Source: JANPIX01 sp031425195 (GTDB lineage: Bacteria > Pseudomonadota > Alphaproteobacteria > Rhodobacterales > Rhodobacteraceae). Taken from it: 64,000 bases of DNA. This document shows positions 49,441-59,274 of this stretch, piece by piece. Where the stretch lies: NCBI GenBank assembly GCA_031425195.1, contig JANPIX010000026.1, positions 186,001 to 250,000 of the forward strand, written 5' to 3'. The translations under genes were made by a program, and so were the position numbers. Numbering within the stretch: position 1 is the first letter of the stretch; each line of letters begins with the position of its first letter. The notes beneath the pieces were generated by a model. The model was not told where the DNA came from. It searched no databases and was given only the letters and a program-made list of their open reading frames with translations.

Positions 49441-51551
49441 GGCGGCCCTTCCTTTGTTGCGGGCGTAAAGACAAGAATGGCATTGGCAGGCACGTTCAAC
49501 CCGGGTTTCCACGGGGCGTCTGGCACCTCGGGCTGGGTGGTGTTCAGGATAAGGGTCCAATTCACCACCGATTCTGGAAGCGACAGCGGAACGGCAGGCC
49601 CGGTGTTGAACACGGCAAAGATGATATCGTTCGCATCCGGGCCTTCGGCGGCCATGCGGAGTTCGACACAAAGACAGCGGAAGGCCGGGTCGTGCCATTC
49701 GCCAGAGGTGACGGTGGCCCCGTCCGCGCGCCGCCAGATCACATCGGGAAGGCCGTCGCCGGGGCGTTTGCGGCCATGCAGGAACCGCTTTTGCCGCAGC
49801 ACCGGATGGGCGCGCCGCAGCGATGTCAGCCGCGCCAGGAATCTTTGCAGGCCCGCATCGGGTGTGGCCCAGTCAAGCCATGACACTTCGTTATCCTGCG
49901 CATAGGCGTTGTTGTTGCCCTGCTGGCTGTGGCCCAATTCGTCACCTGCAAGGATCATCGGCACGCCCTGACTGAGGAACAGGGTTGCCAGAAGGTTGCG
50001 TTTGCGCAAGCCGCGCGCCGCCCGCACCAGCGTATCCGCCGTCGGGCCTTCGATGCCCAGATTGTCGGAGTAATTGTCGGAATGACCGTCGCGGTTGTCT
50101 TCGCCGTTGCCCAGATTGCGCTTGACGGTAAAGCTGACCAGATCTTCCAGCGTGAAGCCATCATGGCTTGTGATGAAATTGACCGAGGCCGTGGCCCCGC
50201 GTCCGCCCTTGTCGAAATGATCGGCCGAGCCGAGCAAGCGCCCGGCGAAATCGGGCATCATGCCCGCGTCCCCGCGCCAGACCCTGCGGATGCCGTCGCG
50301 ATACTTGTCGTTCCATTCGCGGAAGGGATGGGGATAATTGCCAAGCTGATAGCCCCCCGGCCCGATATCCCAGGGTTCTGCAATCAGTTTGACGCGGCCA
50401 AGGACCGGGTCCTGACGGATCGCGTCAAAGAAGCCGCCGTTGGGATCAAAGCCATGCGCCTCGCGCCCAAGGGTGCTGGCCAGATCAAAGCGGAAGCCAT
50501 CGACATGAAACACGTCGACCCAATGGCGCAGGCTGTCCATCACCATGCGCAAGACCATGGGATGCGTCAGGTTCACCGAATTGCCCGTGCCCGCATCATT
50601 CACATAGTGCCGCCCGCCGCCTGTGAGACGGTAGTAGCTCGCGTTGTCCAGCCCCCGCCAGCTGAGCGTGGGGCCGTATTCATCGCCTTCGCCGGTGTGG
50701 TTGTAGACGACATCAAGCAGCACTTCGATGCCCGCTGTGTGATAGCGGCGCACCATCTGTTGCAGTTCCCAGACGGCCCCTTTGGTCATGTAGCGCGGTT
50801 CGGGCGCAAAGAAGGACAGCGTCTGATAGCCCCAGTAGTTCTTGAGCCCGCGAGTGACGAGGAACCGGTCGTCCATGAAAGCGTGCACCGGCAAAAGTTC
50901 GATGGCCGTCACACCCAGCTTTTGCAGGTGCGCGATCACCGCATCGGAGGCCATTCCCAGATAGCTGCCGCGCAGGCCGCGTTCGACACCGGGGTGAAGC
51001 TGTGTGAGGCCTTTGACATGCGCCTCGTAGATCACAGATTCGTCCATTGGCACGTCAGGGGGTTGATCCGTGCCCCAGTTGAATGAAGTATCCACCACCA
51101 CGGATTTTGGCACCGCAAAGGCGCTGTCGCGGGTGTCGAACGACAGATCGCCACGCGGGCTGCCCACCTTGTAACCCATCAGGGCATCGGACCATTTCAG
51201 ACGCCCCGACAACTGCCCGGCATAGGGATCGATCAACAGCTTGTTGGGGTTGAAGCGGTGCCCCGCCTCGGGCTGATAGGGGCCGTAGGCGCGAAAGCCA
51301 TACAGGCTGCCCGGTGTCAGACCGCCGACATACAGATGCCAGACATCGCCATCCCGCTGCGTCAGGGGAAGGCGGACCAGTTCCTTGCGGCCATCGGGCG
51401 CGAAAAGGCACAGGTCGATGCGTTCCGCATGGGCGGAAAACACGGCAAAGTTGACGCCGTCACCGTCAAAGCTGGCCCCAAGAGGCCAGGGTTTTCCGGG
51501 GCCTACAGCATGGCCCGACAATCGCTGCGGCAGAGCGGCCAGTGGCACCAT
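49437..51551 (-). CDS. glgX: Glycogen debranching enzyme GlgX
   Basis: The product is 704 residues from the ATG at 51551, which overlaps the glgA stop (TGATG). A CBM48 N-terminal domain (LGASFDGDGVNFAVFSAHAE) precedes a GH13 barrel with nucleophile D in GFRFDLASTLG, acid/base E in LIAEPWDIGPGGY and D in FITSHDGFTLEDL. It cleaves alpha-1,6 branches left by GlgP. Length is normal for the family. Confidence 0.96.
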   Translation of the reverse strand: MVPLAALPQRLSGHAVGPGKPWPLGASFDGDGVNFAVFSAHAERIDLCLFAPDGRKELVRLPLTQRDGDVWHLYVGGLTPGSLYGFRAYGPYQPEAGHRFNPNKLLIDPYAGQLSGRLKWSDALMGYKVGSPRGDLSFDTRDSAFAVPKSVVVDTSFNWGTDQPPDVPMDESVIYEAHVKGLTQLHPGVERGLRGSYLGMASDAVIAHLQKLGVTAIELLPVHAFMDDRFLVTRGLKNYWGYQTLSFFAPEPRYMTKGAVWELQQMVRRYHTAGIEVLLDVVYNHTGEGDEYGPTLSWRGLDNASYYRLTGGGRHYVNDAGTGNSVNLTHPMVLRMVMDSLRHWVDVFHVDGFRFDLASTLGREAHGFDPNGGFFDAIRQDPVLGRVKLIAEPWDIGPGGYQLGNYPHPFREWNDKYRDGIRRVWRGDAGMMPDFAGRLLGSADHFDKGGRGATASVNFITSHDGFTLEDLVSFTVKRNLGNGEDNRDGHSDNYSDNLGIEGPTADTLVRAARGLRKRNLLATLFLSQGVPMILAGDELGHSQQGNNNAYAQDNEVSWLDWATPDAGLQRFLARLTSLRRAHPVLRQKRFLHGRKRPGDGLPDVIWRRADGATVTSGEWHDPAFRCLCVELRMAAEGPDANDIIFAVFNTGPAVPLSLPESVVNWTLILNTTQPEVPDAPWKPGLNVPANAILVFTPATKEGPP

Positions 51552-52978
51552 CACTGGATCAGGCCCGCATACAGGGCGGCATAGGCGGCGGCACTGGCAT
51601 CCCAGCCGACAGGATGGGCCATGGCGTTCTTTTGCAACCGGGACCATTGCGGTTTGTCAGCGTAAAGCACCAACAACTGGCGCAGCGCCTGACCAAAGGC
51701 CGTGGCGTCGGTCGGGTGGAACTGGATGCCCGTGGCCACCCCGGCGGCCAGACCCGCCGGATTGGCGGGGATCACCGTATCGGCCAGCCCGCCGGTGGAG
51801 GCGACGACAGGCACGGTACCGTAGCGCAGCCCGTACATCTGCGTCAGGCCGCAGGGTTCGAACCGCGATGGCACGAGAACCGCATCCGCACCTGAAAACA
51901 TCCGGTGGCTTAGCCCTTCATCATAACCGATGCGGACGGCGACGCGGCCCGGATGTGCTGTGGCAAGCGCCTGCATCGCGTCTTCCAGCGCCGGGTCGCC
52001 GGAGCCGAGGATCAGCAGCCCGCCCCCGCCTGCGATGAAATCGGGCAGGACGGCGGGGATCAGATCAATCCCTTTCTGATCTGTCAGGCGGCTGACGATG
52101 ATGGCAAGGGGGCCGGGAACGTCCACCCCGAATTCTGCGCAAAGCGCGGCGCGGGCGGTGGCTTTGCCGGCCATCTTGCGGGCGGAATAGGGGATGGGTT
52201 CCGCCTCGGGCGACCAGACGGCGGTATCGACGCCGTTCAGGATGCCGAGAACCTTGTCTGCACGGGCGGCGATGACACCTTGCAACCCCATGCCGAATTC
52301 GACCCGCATCAGTTCTGACGCATAGGTGGGCGATACCGTGGTGATGGCATCCGCCGTGATCAGGCCCGCCTTGAGGGATGACAGACCACCGTAGTATTCC
52401 AGCGCGCCGGGGTGGAACTGATAGGACGGCAGGCGCAGTGCGCCCAGCATCGAGACGGGTGCCCAGCCTTGAAACGCAATGTTGTGGACGGTGATAACGG
52501 AACGCACATCGGTCGGGCCGCCATAGGCCAGATAGGCCGGGGCAAACCCGCCCTGCCAGTCATGCGCGTGCAGAACCTGCGGGCGCCAGCCATCCGACAG
52601 CCCTTCGCGGGCGATGCGCGCGGCCACCCATGACAAGGCGGCAAAGCGCACCGCATTGTCGGGCCAATCGCCCGCCGGGCCGGAATAGGGCCCGCCATCG
52701 CGGTCATACAGATGTGGCGCTTCGAGCAGGAGGACGGACATCCCATTCACCGAAGCGGCCAGCACCCGCCCTGGCCCGCCAAAAAGATCGGCGTCGGCGA
52801 ACACCTCGACAGCGTTTGCCAGATGGGCGCGCACGGCGCGGTAGGCGGGCATCAGCACGCGCATGTCCCAGCCCTTGGCGGCCAGCGCACCGGGAAGCGC
52901 GCCCACCACATCGGCCAGCCCGCCGGTTTTCAACAAGGGCACACATTCCGATGCCACTGACAACACGCGCCCCTGCAT
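51551..52978 (-). CDS. glgA: Glycogen synthase GlgA
   Basis: The product is 475 residues from the ATG at 52978, with AAGAAGGAGCG upstream; the frame continues to 53227 but that region is non-coding. It is a GT5 enzyme: ADP-glucose-binding KTGGL at 17-21, HAHDWQGGFAPAYL, VSRLTDQKGIDL and the GT-B C-terminal PSRFEPCGLTQMYGLRYGT split across it. It extends alpha-1,4 chains using ADP-glucose from GlgC. Confidence 0.96.
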   Translation of the reverse strand: MQGRVLSVASECVPLLKTGGLADVVGALPGALAAKGWDMRVLMPAYRAVRAHLANAVEVFADADLFGGPGRVLAASVNGMSVLLLEAPHLYDRDGGPYSGPAGDWPDNAVRFAALSWVAARIAREGLSDGWRPQVLHAHDWQGGFAPAYLAYGGPTDVRSVITVHNIAFQGWAPVSMLGALRLPSYQFHPGALEYYGGLSSLKAGLITADAITTVSPTYASELMRVEFGMGLQGVIAARADKVLGILNGVDTAVWSPEAEPIPYSARKMAGKATARAALCAEFGVDVPGPLAIIVSRLTDQKGIDLIPAVLPDFIAGGGGLLILGSGDPALEDAMQALATAHPGRVAVRIGYDEGLSHRMFSGADAVLVPSRFEPCGLTQMYGLRYGTVPVVASTGGLADTVIPANPAGLAAGVATGIQFHPTDATAFGQALRQLLVLYADKPQWSRLQKNAMAHPVGWDASAAAYAALYAGLIQ

Positions 52979-53093
52979 CTGGCCGCTCCTTCTTTTGTCC
53001 GAACCGATCCGGTGATCGTGACCGGGTTTTGTCACAGGCACAAGAAGCCCGGCCTTGGAAGGGGGCGATGGTCCCCCGCCAAAGTATCGCCTG

Positions 53094-54365
53094 TCAGCCG
53101 AGTGTCGCCGCGCGGGCGTCGAGCATATCCTGCGTGATGAGCACGATCCCCGTGTCGGTGCGCCGGAACCAGCGCGCGTCTTCGTCCGCGTCCTGCCCCA
53201 CGACCAGACCGTCGGGAATGATGACACCCCGGTCGATCACGCAATTCTTCAACTCGGCATTGCGGTTGACCACCACCTGCGGCAGCGCCACCACATATTC
53301 AAGTGTGCTGAACGAATGGGTACGGCAGCCGGTGAAGAGCAGGCTGTTGCGCACTTCGGACCCCGATACGATGCAATCGCCCGACACCAGCGACGAAATC
53401 GCCGAACCGCGCCTGCCATCTTCGTTGTGGATGAATTTTGCCGGGGGCACGATTTCGGCATAGGTCCAGATCGGCCAGCTGCGATCATAGATGTCGAGTT
53501 TCGGAACGAAATCGGTCAGGTCGATGTTGGCCTGCCAGAAGGCGTCAATCGTGCCGACGTCGCGCCAGTAGGGTTCCACCTCCAGCCCCGCCTTGACGCA
53601 ACTGTCGGCAAAGCGGTGCGCAACCGCCTTGCCGTTCTTGACGATGTCGGGGATCAGGTCATTGCCGAAATCATGGCTGGAATTGTCATCCTCCATATCC
53701 TTGATCAAAAGTTCGCGCAGGAACGACCAGTTGAAAACGTAAATGCCCATGGAGGCGAGCGCGTTGTCGGGATCGCCGGGAATGGCGGGCGGGTCTTTGG
53801 GTTTTTCCAGAAAATCGGTGATGCGCATCGTCTTGTCGACATGCATCACGCCAAAGGCCACAGCCTCCATCCGGGGGACGGTCAGGCAGCCGATCGTGAC
53901 GTCTGCGCCGGTTTCGACGTGCTGGCGCAGCATGATTTCGTAATCCATCTTGTAGATGTGATCACCCGCAAGCACGACGACATACTTGATGTCATAGCTG
54001 TCGACGATATCGATGTTCTGCGCCACGGCATCGGCCGTTCCCAGATACCATTTGCTTTCCGACACGCGCTGGCTGGCGGGCAGAATATCCAGATATTCGT
54101 TGCGTTCCGCGCGGAAGAACGACCAGCCGCGCTGGCAATGGCGGATCAGGCTGTGGGCCTTGTACTGGGTGGCAATCGCCATCTTGCGGATGCCGGAGTT
54201 CATGGCGTTTGACAGCGCAAAGTCGATGATCCGTGTCTTGCCGCCAAAATAGACGGCCGGTTTGGCGCGCCTGTCCGTCAGTTCCTTGAGCCGGCTGCCG
54301 CGCCCGCCTGCCAGCACAAAGGCCATGGCTTGCGATGACAGCCGCGCATTCGGTTTTGGTTGCAT
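53094..54365 (-). CDS. glgC: ADP-glucose pyrophosphorylase GlgC
   Basis: The product is 423 residues from the ATG at 54365, after GGGAGGGGAAAAC. It makes ADP-glucose, the controlling step of glycogen synthesis. Motifs are VLAGGRGSRLKELTDRRAKPA, the sugar-binding NEYLDILPASQRV, GTADAVAQN, AGDHIYKMDY and a left-handed beta-helix at the C-terminus. A 115-bp gap before glgA is one of the few loose junctions in this operon. Confidence 0.96.
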   Translation of the reverse strand: MQPKPNARLSSQAMAFVLAGGRGSRLKELTDRRAKPAVYFGGKTRIIDFALSNAMNSGIRKMAIATQYKAHSLIRHCQRGWSFFRAERNEYLDILPASQRVSESKWYLGTADAVAQNIDIVDSYDIKYVVVLAGDHIYKMDYEIMLRQHVETGADVTIGCLTVPRMEAVAFGVMHVDKTMRITDFLEKPKDPPAIPGDPDNALASMGIYVFNWSFLRELLIKDMEDDNSSHDFGNDLIPDIVKNGKAVAHRFADSCVKAGLEVEPYWRDVGTIDAFWQANIDLTDFVPKLDIYDRSWPIWTYAEIVPPAKFIHNEDGRRGSAISSLVSGDCIVSGSEVRNSLLFTGCRTHSFSTLEYVVALPQVVVNRNAELKNCVIDRGVIIPDGLVVGQDADEDARWFRRTDTGIVLITQDMLDARAATLG

Positions 54366-54402
54366 GTTTTCCCCTCCCTGGGTGGCGATTGGCCCGCCGC
54401 TT

Positions 54403-56598
54403 TCAGTCTTTTCGCAGATAGATCGCCCCAAGCGGTGGCAGCGTGACAAACGCGGAATGCGCCTGCCCGTGCCAGGCCTTTGGCTCGGAAACAACGCCCC
54501 CCGCATTGCCCCGGTTGCCGCCGCCATAGACTGCGGCGTCGGTGTTCAAGATCTCGGTCCAGCGCCCTGCACCGGTCAGGCCAAGGCGGTACTGCCGTTC
54601 GACCGGCGTCATGTTGACCACAGCGATGACCGAGGCATCCCCTGCCCGGCCATGCCGCGCCCAGGCATAGACCCCTGCCTCGGCGTCATTGGATTCGATC
54701 CACTGAAACCCCTCGGGCCGGGTGTCGTTGACGTGGAGTGCGGGCGTGTCGCGGTAGACACGGTTCAGATCGCGGACAAGCGCCTGCATCCCCGCATGTT
54801 GCGGATGGTCAAGCTGATGCCAGTCAAGGCTTTGATTGTGGTTCCATTCCGCGCCTTGGGCAAATTCGCAGCCCATGAACAAAAGCTTTTTGCCCGGATG
54901 CGCCCACATGAACCCGTAATAGGCGCGCAGGTTGGCGAATTTCTGATCGCCGTCGCCGGGCATCTTGGACAGCATGCTGCCCTTGCCGTGCACCACCTCG
55001 TCATGGCTGATCGGCAGGATGTAGTTTTCCGACCAGGCGTAATGCAGCCCGAACGTCATCTGGTGATGGTGGAATTTGCGGTGGATCGGGTCTTTGTGCA
55101 TGTAGGACAGGGTGTCATTCATCCAGCCCATGTTCCATTTGAAGCCAAAGCCGAGGCCACCATGGTTCACCGGACGCGACACGCCGGGAAAGGCGGTGCT
55201 TTCTTCGGCCACCGTCATGATGCCCGGCACTTCGCCGTAAGCCGTGACGTTCATGTCACGCAGAACGGCAATCGCCTCGTAATTCTCGCGCCCGCCATCC
55301 TTGTTGGGCACCCATTGGCCTGCCGAGCGTGAATAGTCGCGGTAGAGCATGGAGGCCACGGCATCGACGCGCAGACCGTCAAGATGGTATTCTTCCAGCC
55401 AATACAAGGCATTAGAAACGAGGTAGTTCTTCACCTCGACCCGGCCATAGTTGAAGATCAGGGTGTTCCAGTCCTGATGGAACCCTTCGCGCGGGTCCTG
55501 ATGTTCGTAAAGGGCGGTGCCGTCGAACTGGCCCAGGCCATGCGCGTCGGTGGGAAAATGGCCCGGAACCCAATCCAGCAGGACGCCAAGGCCCTTGCGG
55601 TGCGCGGCATCCATGAAGGCGCGGAATTCGGGCGGGGTGCCGTGGCGGATGGTGGGGGCGAACAGGCCGACCGGCTGATATCCCCAGGACCCGTCAAAGG
55701 GAAATTCGCTGATCGGCATGAGCTCGATGTGGGTGAAACCCATGTCGGCCACGTAATCGACCAACTGTTCGGCCAGTTCCAGATAGGACAGCATCCGGTT
55801 GCCCGGCGCGCGCCGCCATGACCCGAGATGCACTTCGTAGATGGAAATCGCAGCATCGACGTTCTGGCGCGCCTGCCGACCCTTCATCCAGTCGGCGTCG
55901 TGCCAGTCGCCGGTGATCTTGCGCACAACGCTGGCATTGGCGGGCGGATGTTCCGAGCCGAAACCGACCGGGTCGGCCTTGAGCGGCATCAGCGCGCCGC
56001 CGGGGCCGCGCAATTCGTATTTGTAGGATGTGCCTTCGCCCAGATCGGGCACAAAAATCTCCCATACGCCGGTCGAACCACGCCGGCGCATGGGGTGGCG
56101 GCGGCCATCCCAGATGTTGAAATCGCCCACGACCGAAACCCGGTCGGCGTTGGGGGCCCAGACGGCAAAATGCACGCCCGCGACCCCTTCATGGACGATG
56201 GCATGCGCGCCCAGGGCGTGCCAAAGCCGCTTTAGCGTGCCTTCGCCCAGCAGGTATTCGTCCATTTCACCCAGCACCGGGCCGAAACGGAACGGATCTT
56301 CAAAGTCCCACGCCGCCCCGTGCCCCTGCGCGCGCAGACGGTAGGGGCCGGCCTTGGGCAGGATCGCCTGAAACAGGCCGGGCGCATCGGGGACCGGGGT
56401 GCAGTCAATCGGTTTTGCCTTGCCCGCAATCACCGCCAAAGTATCCGCACCCGGCACAAAGGCGGTCAGCACCATCGTTCCGTCGCGGTCATGCGGCCCC
56501 AGAATGCCAAAGGGATTGCCATGATCCCCGCCGATGATCGAGCGCGCCTCGTCCGGGTGGATGTAGGGCAGCGTCAGTTTCTTCGGGGCATTTGCCAT
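54403..56598 (-). CDS. glgB: Glycogen branching enzyme GlgB
   Basis: The product is 731 residues from the ATG at 56598, after AAAGGCGATCC; a GTG at 56613 would overlap the glgP stop. N-terminal CBM48 modules are followed by a GH13 barrel with D in GLRVDAVASMLYRDYSR, E in TVAEESTAFPGVSRP and D in PISHDEVVHGKGSM. It makes alpha-1,6 branches in glycogen. Length is typical. Confidence 0.96.
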   Translation of the reverse strand: MANAPKKLTLPYIHPDEARSIIGGDHGNPFGILGPHDRDGTMVLTAFVPGADTLAVIAGKAKPIDCTPVPDAPGLFQAILPKAGPYRLRAQGHGAAWDFEDPFRFGPVLGEMDEYLLGEGTLKRLWHALGAHAIVHEGVAGVHFAVWAPNADRVSVVGDFNIWDGRRHPMRRRGSTGVWEIFVPDLGEGTSYKYELRGPGGALMPLKADPVGFGSEHPPANASVVRKITGDWHDADWMKGRQARQNVDAAISIYEVHLGSWRRAPGNRMLSYLELAEQLVDYVADMGFTHIELMPISEFPFDGSWGYQPVGLFAPTIRHGTPPEFRAFMDAAHRKGLGVLLDWVPGHFPTDAHGLGQFDGTALYEHQDPREGFHQDWNTLIFNYGRVEVKNYLVSNALYWLEEYHLDGLRVDAVASMLYRDYSRSAGQWVPNKDGGRENYEAIAVLRDMNVTAYGEVPGIMTVAEESTAFPGVSRPVNHGGLGFGFKWNMGWMNDTLSYMHKDPIHRKFHHHQMTFGLHYAWSENYILPISHDEVVHGKGSMLSKMPGDGDQKFANLRAYYGFMWAHPGKKLLFMGCEFAQGAEWNHNQSLDWHQLDHPQHAGMQALVRDLNRVYRDTPALHVNDTRPEGFQWIESNDAEAGVYAWARHGRAGDASVIAVVNMTPVERQYRLGLTGAGRWTEILNTDAAVYGGGNRGNAGGVVSEPKAWHGQAHSAFVTLPPLGAIYLRKD

Positions 56599-56609
56599 TG
56601 GATCGCCTT

Positions 56610-59009
56610 TCACAAGACACTTTTGACGGACCAGATCTGGTCCATATAGCTTTTGATCGTGCGGTCTGACGAAAAGAACCCGGATTGCGCCGTGTTCATG
56701 ACCGCCATCCTGACCCAGCGATCCCGGTCACCATAGGCTGCATCGGCCTTGGCCTGCGCATCGACATAGGCGTCGAAATCGGCCGCCACGAGGAAATAGT
56801 CGTGGTGCCAGACGCGGTGAACCAGCCCGTGATATCGGTCTGGTTGTTCGGGGCTGAACCGCCCCTCGGCGATGGTTTGCAGAACGTTTTGCAGGGTCTG
56901 ACTTGCCTCGATCGCCTTGCGCGAATGATCGGGGTCTTCGCGGCGCTTTGCCACCTCGTCCGTCGTCAGGCCGAACAGGAAGAAGTTTTCTGCCCCCACT
57001 TCTTGCAGGATTTCGACGTTTGCGCCGTCGAGTGTGCCAATCGTCGGTGCGCCGTTGATCATGAATTTCATGTTGCCGGTGCCCGACGCCTCTTTCCCGG
57101 CTGTCGAGATCTGTTCAGACAGGTCGGAGGCCGGGATCAGATGTTCGGCCATGCTGACGTTATAGTTGGCGGGATAGATGATCTTCAGATTGTCACCGAC
57201 CACCGCATCATTGTTCACAACTTCGGCCACGTCATTGATCAGATGGATGATTTCCTTGGCCACGGCATAGCCGGGCGCGGATTTGCCGCCGAAAATCTTG
57301 ACGCGCGGCACCCAGTTGCCTGTCGGGTTGGCGCGGATCGCCTGCCAGCGGGCGATGGTTTCCAGGATATTCAAAAGCTGTCGTTTGTATTCGTGAATCC
57401 GCTTGATCTGCACATCGAACATGGCGTCGGGGCTGATCTTCACTCCGCACTGCGCCAGCGTCCAATCCTGCAGGGCAATCTTGTTCGTGCGTTTGGCGGC
57501 ATCAAAGGCGGTGCGAAAGCCCTTGTCGTCGGCATGTTTGGCAAGCCCGCCCAACCTGTCGAGATCGTTTTCCCATCCGTCGCCGATGGTGTCGGTGATC
57601 AGGGCAGACAGCGGGCGGTTGCACATTTTCAGCCAGCGGCGCGGGGTCACGCCGTTGGTCTGGTTGATGATCCGTCCGGGGTGCAGCGCGTTGAGTTCTG
57701 GGAACAGGTTCTTCTTGATCAGGTCGGAATGCAGCGCCGAAACGCCGTTCACCTTGTGCGACATGATGAAGGCAAGTTCGCCCATCCGCACTTCGTGGTG
57801 TTTGACGATGCCCACATAATGCGGGCGGGCGGGATAGGTGCGGCGATGCCAGCTGTCGATGCGTTCGACGATCTGCATGTGGCGCGGCAGGACGTTGCCG
57901 AAGGTAAAAGTGGCCCACCGCTCCAACGCTTCGGGCAGCAAGGTGTGGTTGGTGTAGCCAAGACAGGCGCGCGCGGTTTCCAGCGCGTCGTCAAACTCCA
58001 TCCCGTGTTCGTCTGACAGAAGGCGGATCAGTTCCGGCCCTGCAATCGCGGGATGCGTGTCGTTCATCTGGATTGCGACGTGACGGGGCAGATCGCGCAG
58101 GTTGGAGTGGCTGGCGGTGAACCGCCGCAGAATATCTTGCAAGGCGGCCGAGGTCAGGAAGAATTCCTGTTTCAGGCGCAATTCCTTGCCCTGATAGGTG
58201 GTGTCGTCAGGGTAAAGCACCCGGCTGATGGTACGGGCCAGCGTTTCGGGTTCCGCCGCCGCCGCGTAATCACCGCGATTAAACCGCTCCAGATCGAACT
58301 GGGTGGTCGGTTTGGCCCCCCACAGACGCAGCGTGTTGGCCCATTTGCCCTGCCAGCCCACGACGGGCGTGTCATGCGCGCTCGCGATCACGGTTTCGCC
58401 CGGCGTCCACACCTCGCGCCCGTCTTTCGTGCGCACTTCGCCCTTGAAGCCGATGGTATAGGCGGCCTCGGGCCGTTCGAATTCCCACGGGTGGCGCTGG
58501 TTGAGCCAGTCTTCCGGGGTTTCGACCTGGCGCCCGCCTTCGAATCGCTGCCGGAACAAGCCGTGCTCATAGCGGATGCCGTATCCATAGGCGGGGCACC
58601 CCAGTGTTGCCATGGATTCCATGAAACAGGCGGCCAGCCGGCCCAACCCGCCGTTGCCAAGCGCCGCATCGGGTTCATCTTCGACAAGCGTGCTGAAATC
58701 ATGGCCAAGTTCGGTCATCGTCTGTTCGGCAATGTCGCGCAGGCCAAGGTTGACAGTGGCATCTTCAAGGATGCGCCCGATCAGGAATTCCATCGAAAGA
58801 TAATAGACCCGCTTGTGATCCTGCCCCCAGGTGGCGCGTGTCGAAGCGAACCACGGTTCCATGATGCGGTCACGGATGGCGTAGGACAGCGCCATGCGCC
58901 AGTCATAGATGCTCGCGTGGTCGGCGTCCTTGCCCAGCGTATAGGTCAGATGGCGCAGCACATCGGTTTTCAGCAAGTCGGGAGTAAGTTGCATATCTTT
59001 CAACGACAC
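56610..59009 (-). CDS. glgP: Glycogen phosphorylase GlgP
   Basis: The product is 799 residues from a GTG at 59009 with TGAGGAC before it; the in-frame ATG at 58994 gives 794 residues and is also possible. This GT35 enzyme releases glucose-1-phosphate from glycogen. The PLP lysine lies in EASGTGNMKFMINGAPTIG, the substrate loop IQMNDTHPAIAGPELIRLL is present, and YLSMEFLIGR is N-terminal. It is the first gene of the glycogen operon; an operator-like sequence lies about 190 bp upstream. Confidence 0.96.
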   Translation of the reverse strand: MSLKDMQLTPDLLKTDVLRHLTYTLGKDADHASIYDWRMALSYAIRDRIMEPWFASTRATWGQDHKRVYYLSMEFLIGRILEDATVNLGLRDIAEQTMTELGHDFSTLVEDEPDAALGNGGLGRLAACFMESMATLGCPAYGYGIRYEHGLFRQRFEGGRQVETPEDWLNQRHPWEFERPEAAYTIGFKGEVRTKDGREVWTPGETVIASAHDTPVVGWQGKWANTLRLWGAKPTTQFDLERFNRGDYAAAAEPETLARTISRVLYPDDTTYQGKELRLKQEFFLTSAALQDILRRFTASHSNLRDLPRHVAIQMNDTHPAIAGPELIRLLSDEHGMEFDDALETARACLGYTNHTLLPEALERWATFTFGNVLPRHMQIVERIDSWHRRTYPARPHYVGIVKHHEVRMGELAFIMSHKVNGVSALHSDLIKKNLFPELNALHPGRIINQTNGVTPRRWLKMCNRPLSALITDTIGDGWENDLDRLGGLAKHADDKGFRTAFDAAKRTNKIALQDWTLAQCGVKISPDAMFDVQIKRIHEYKRQLLNILETIARWQAIRANPTGNWVPRVKIFGGKSAPGYAVAKEIIHLINDVAEVVNNDAVVGDNLKIIYPANYNVSMAEHLIPASDLSEQISTAGKEASGTGNMKFMINGAPTIGTLDGANVEILQEVGAENFFLFGLTTDEVAKRREDPDHSRKAIEASQTLQNVLQTIAEGRFSPEQPDRYHGLVHRVWHHDYFLVAADFDAYVDAQAKADAAYGDRDRWVRMAVMNTAQSGFFSSDRTIKSYMDQIWSVKSVL

Positions 59010-59197
59010 GTGTCCTCAGGGTTTGCGCCAAGATCTTGTGACAGGCGTCTTGTTCATTTTTACTGGCCGGACACCGTCCGATCCGGCCCGTCTTCCCGCC
59101 CTCCCGTGCAGGTCAACGTCCGTTCCCCTAGGGTTAGCGCAATCGCCGCCGTAAATCACGCCGTATATTCAGGCACATTTTGAATGGCTTACGCGGT

Positions 59198-59211
59198 TCA
59201 AAGCGGTTTGG
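59198..59211 (-). promoter_or_regulatory. AglR-type operator copy upstream of glgP (site C)
   Basis: Read on the minus strand, CCAAACCGCTTTGA is identical to operator site A of aglE at 13 of 14 bases. It lies in the 265-bp non-coding stretch between glgP and the dipeptidase gene, 189 bp before the GTG start of glgP. I see no other function for this stretch apart from the glgP promoter, of which no clear -35/-10 pair is visible. Confidence 0.5.
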
Positions 59212-59274
59212 GCGCAGACCGCGCTGCGCAAATGATGGGCAGAGCGCCGACTCAGCCGGTGAACCTGCCCGCAG

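Noticed and set aside
52979..53093. Upstream extension of glgA to 53227
   Set aside because: The added residues are S/R-rich without family similarity, while AAGGAG stands just before the ATG at 52978 and KTGG then falls at its usual position.
53055..54212. 385-codon plus frame opposite glgC
   Set aside because: glgC is complete on the minus strand with all motifs; the frame is a shadow.
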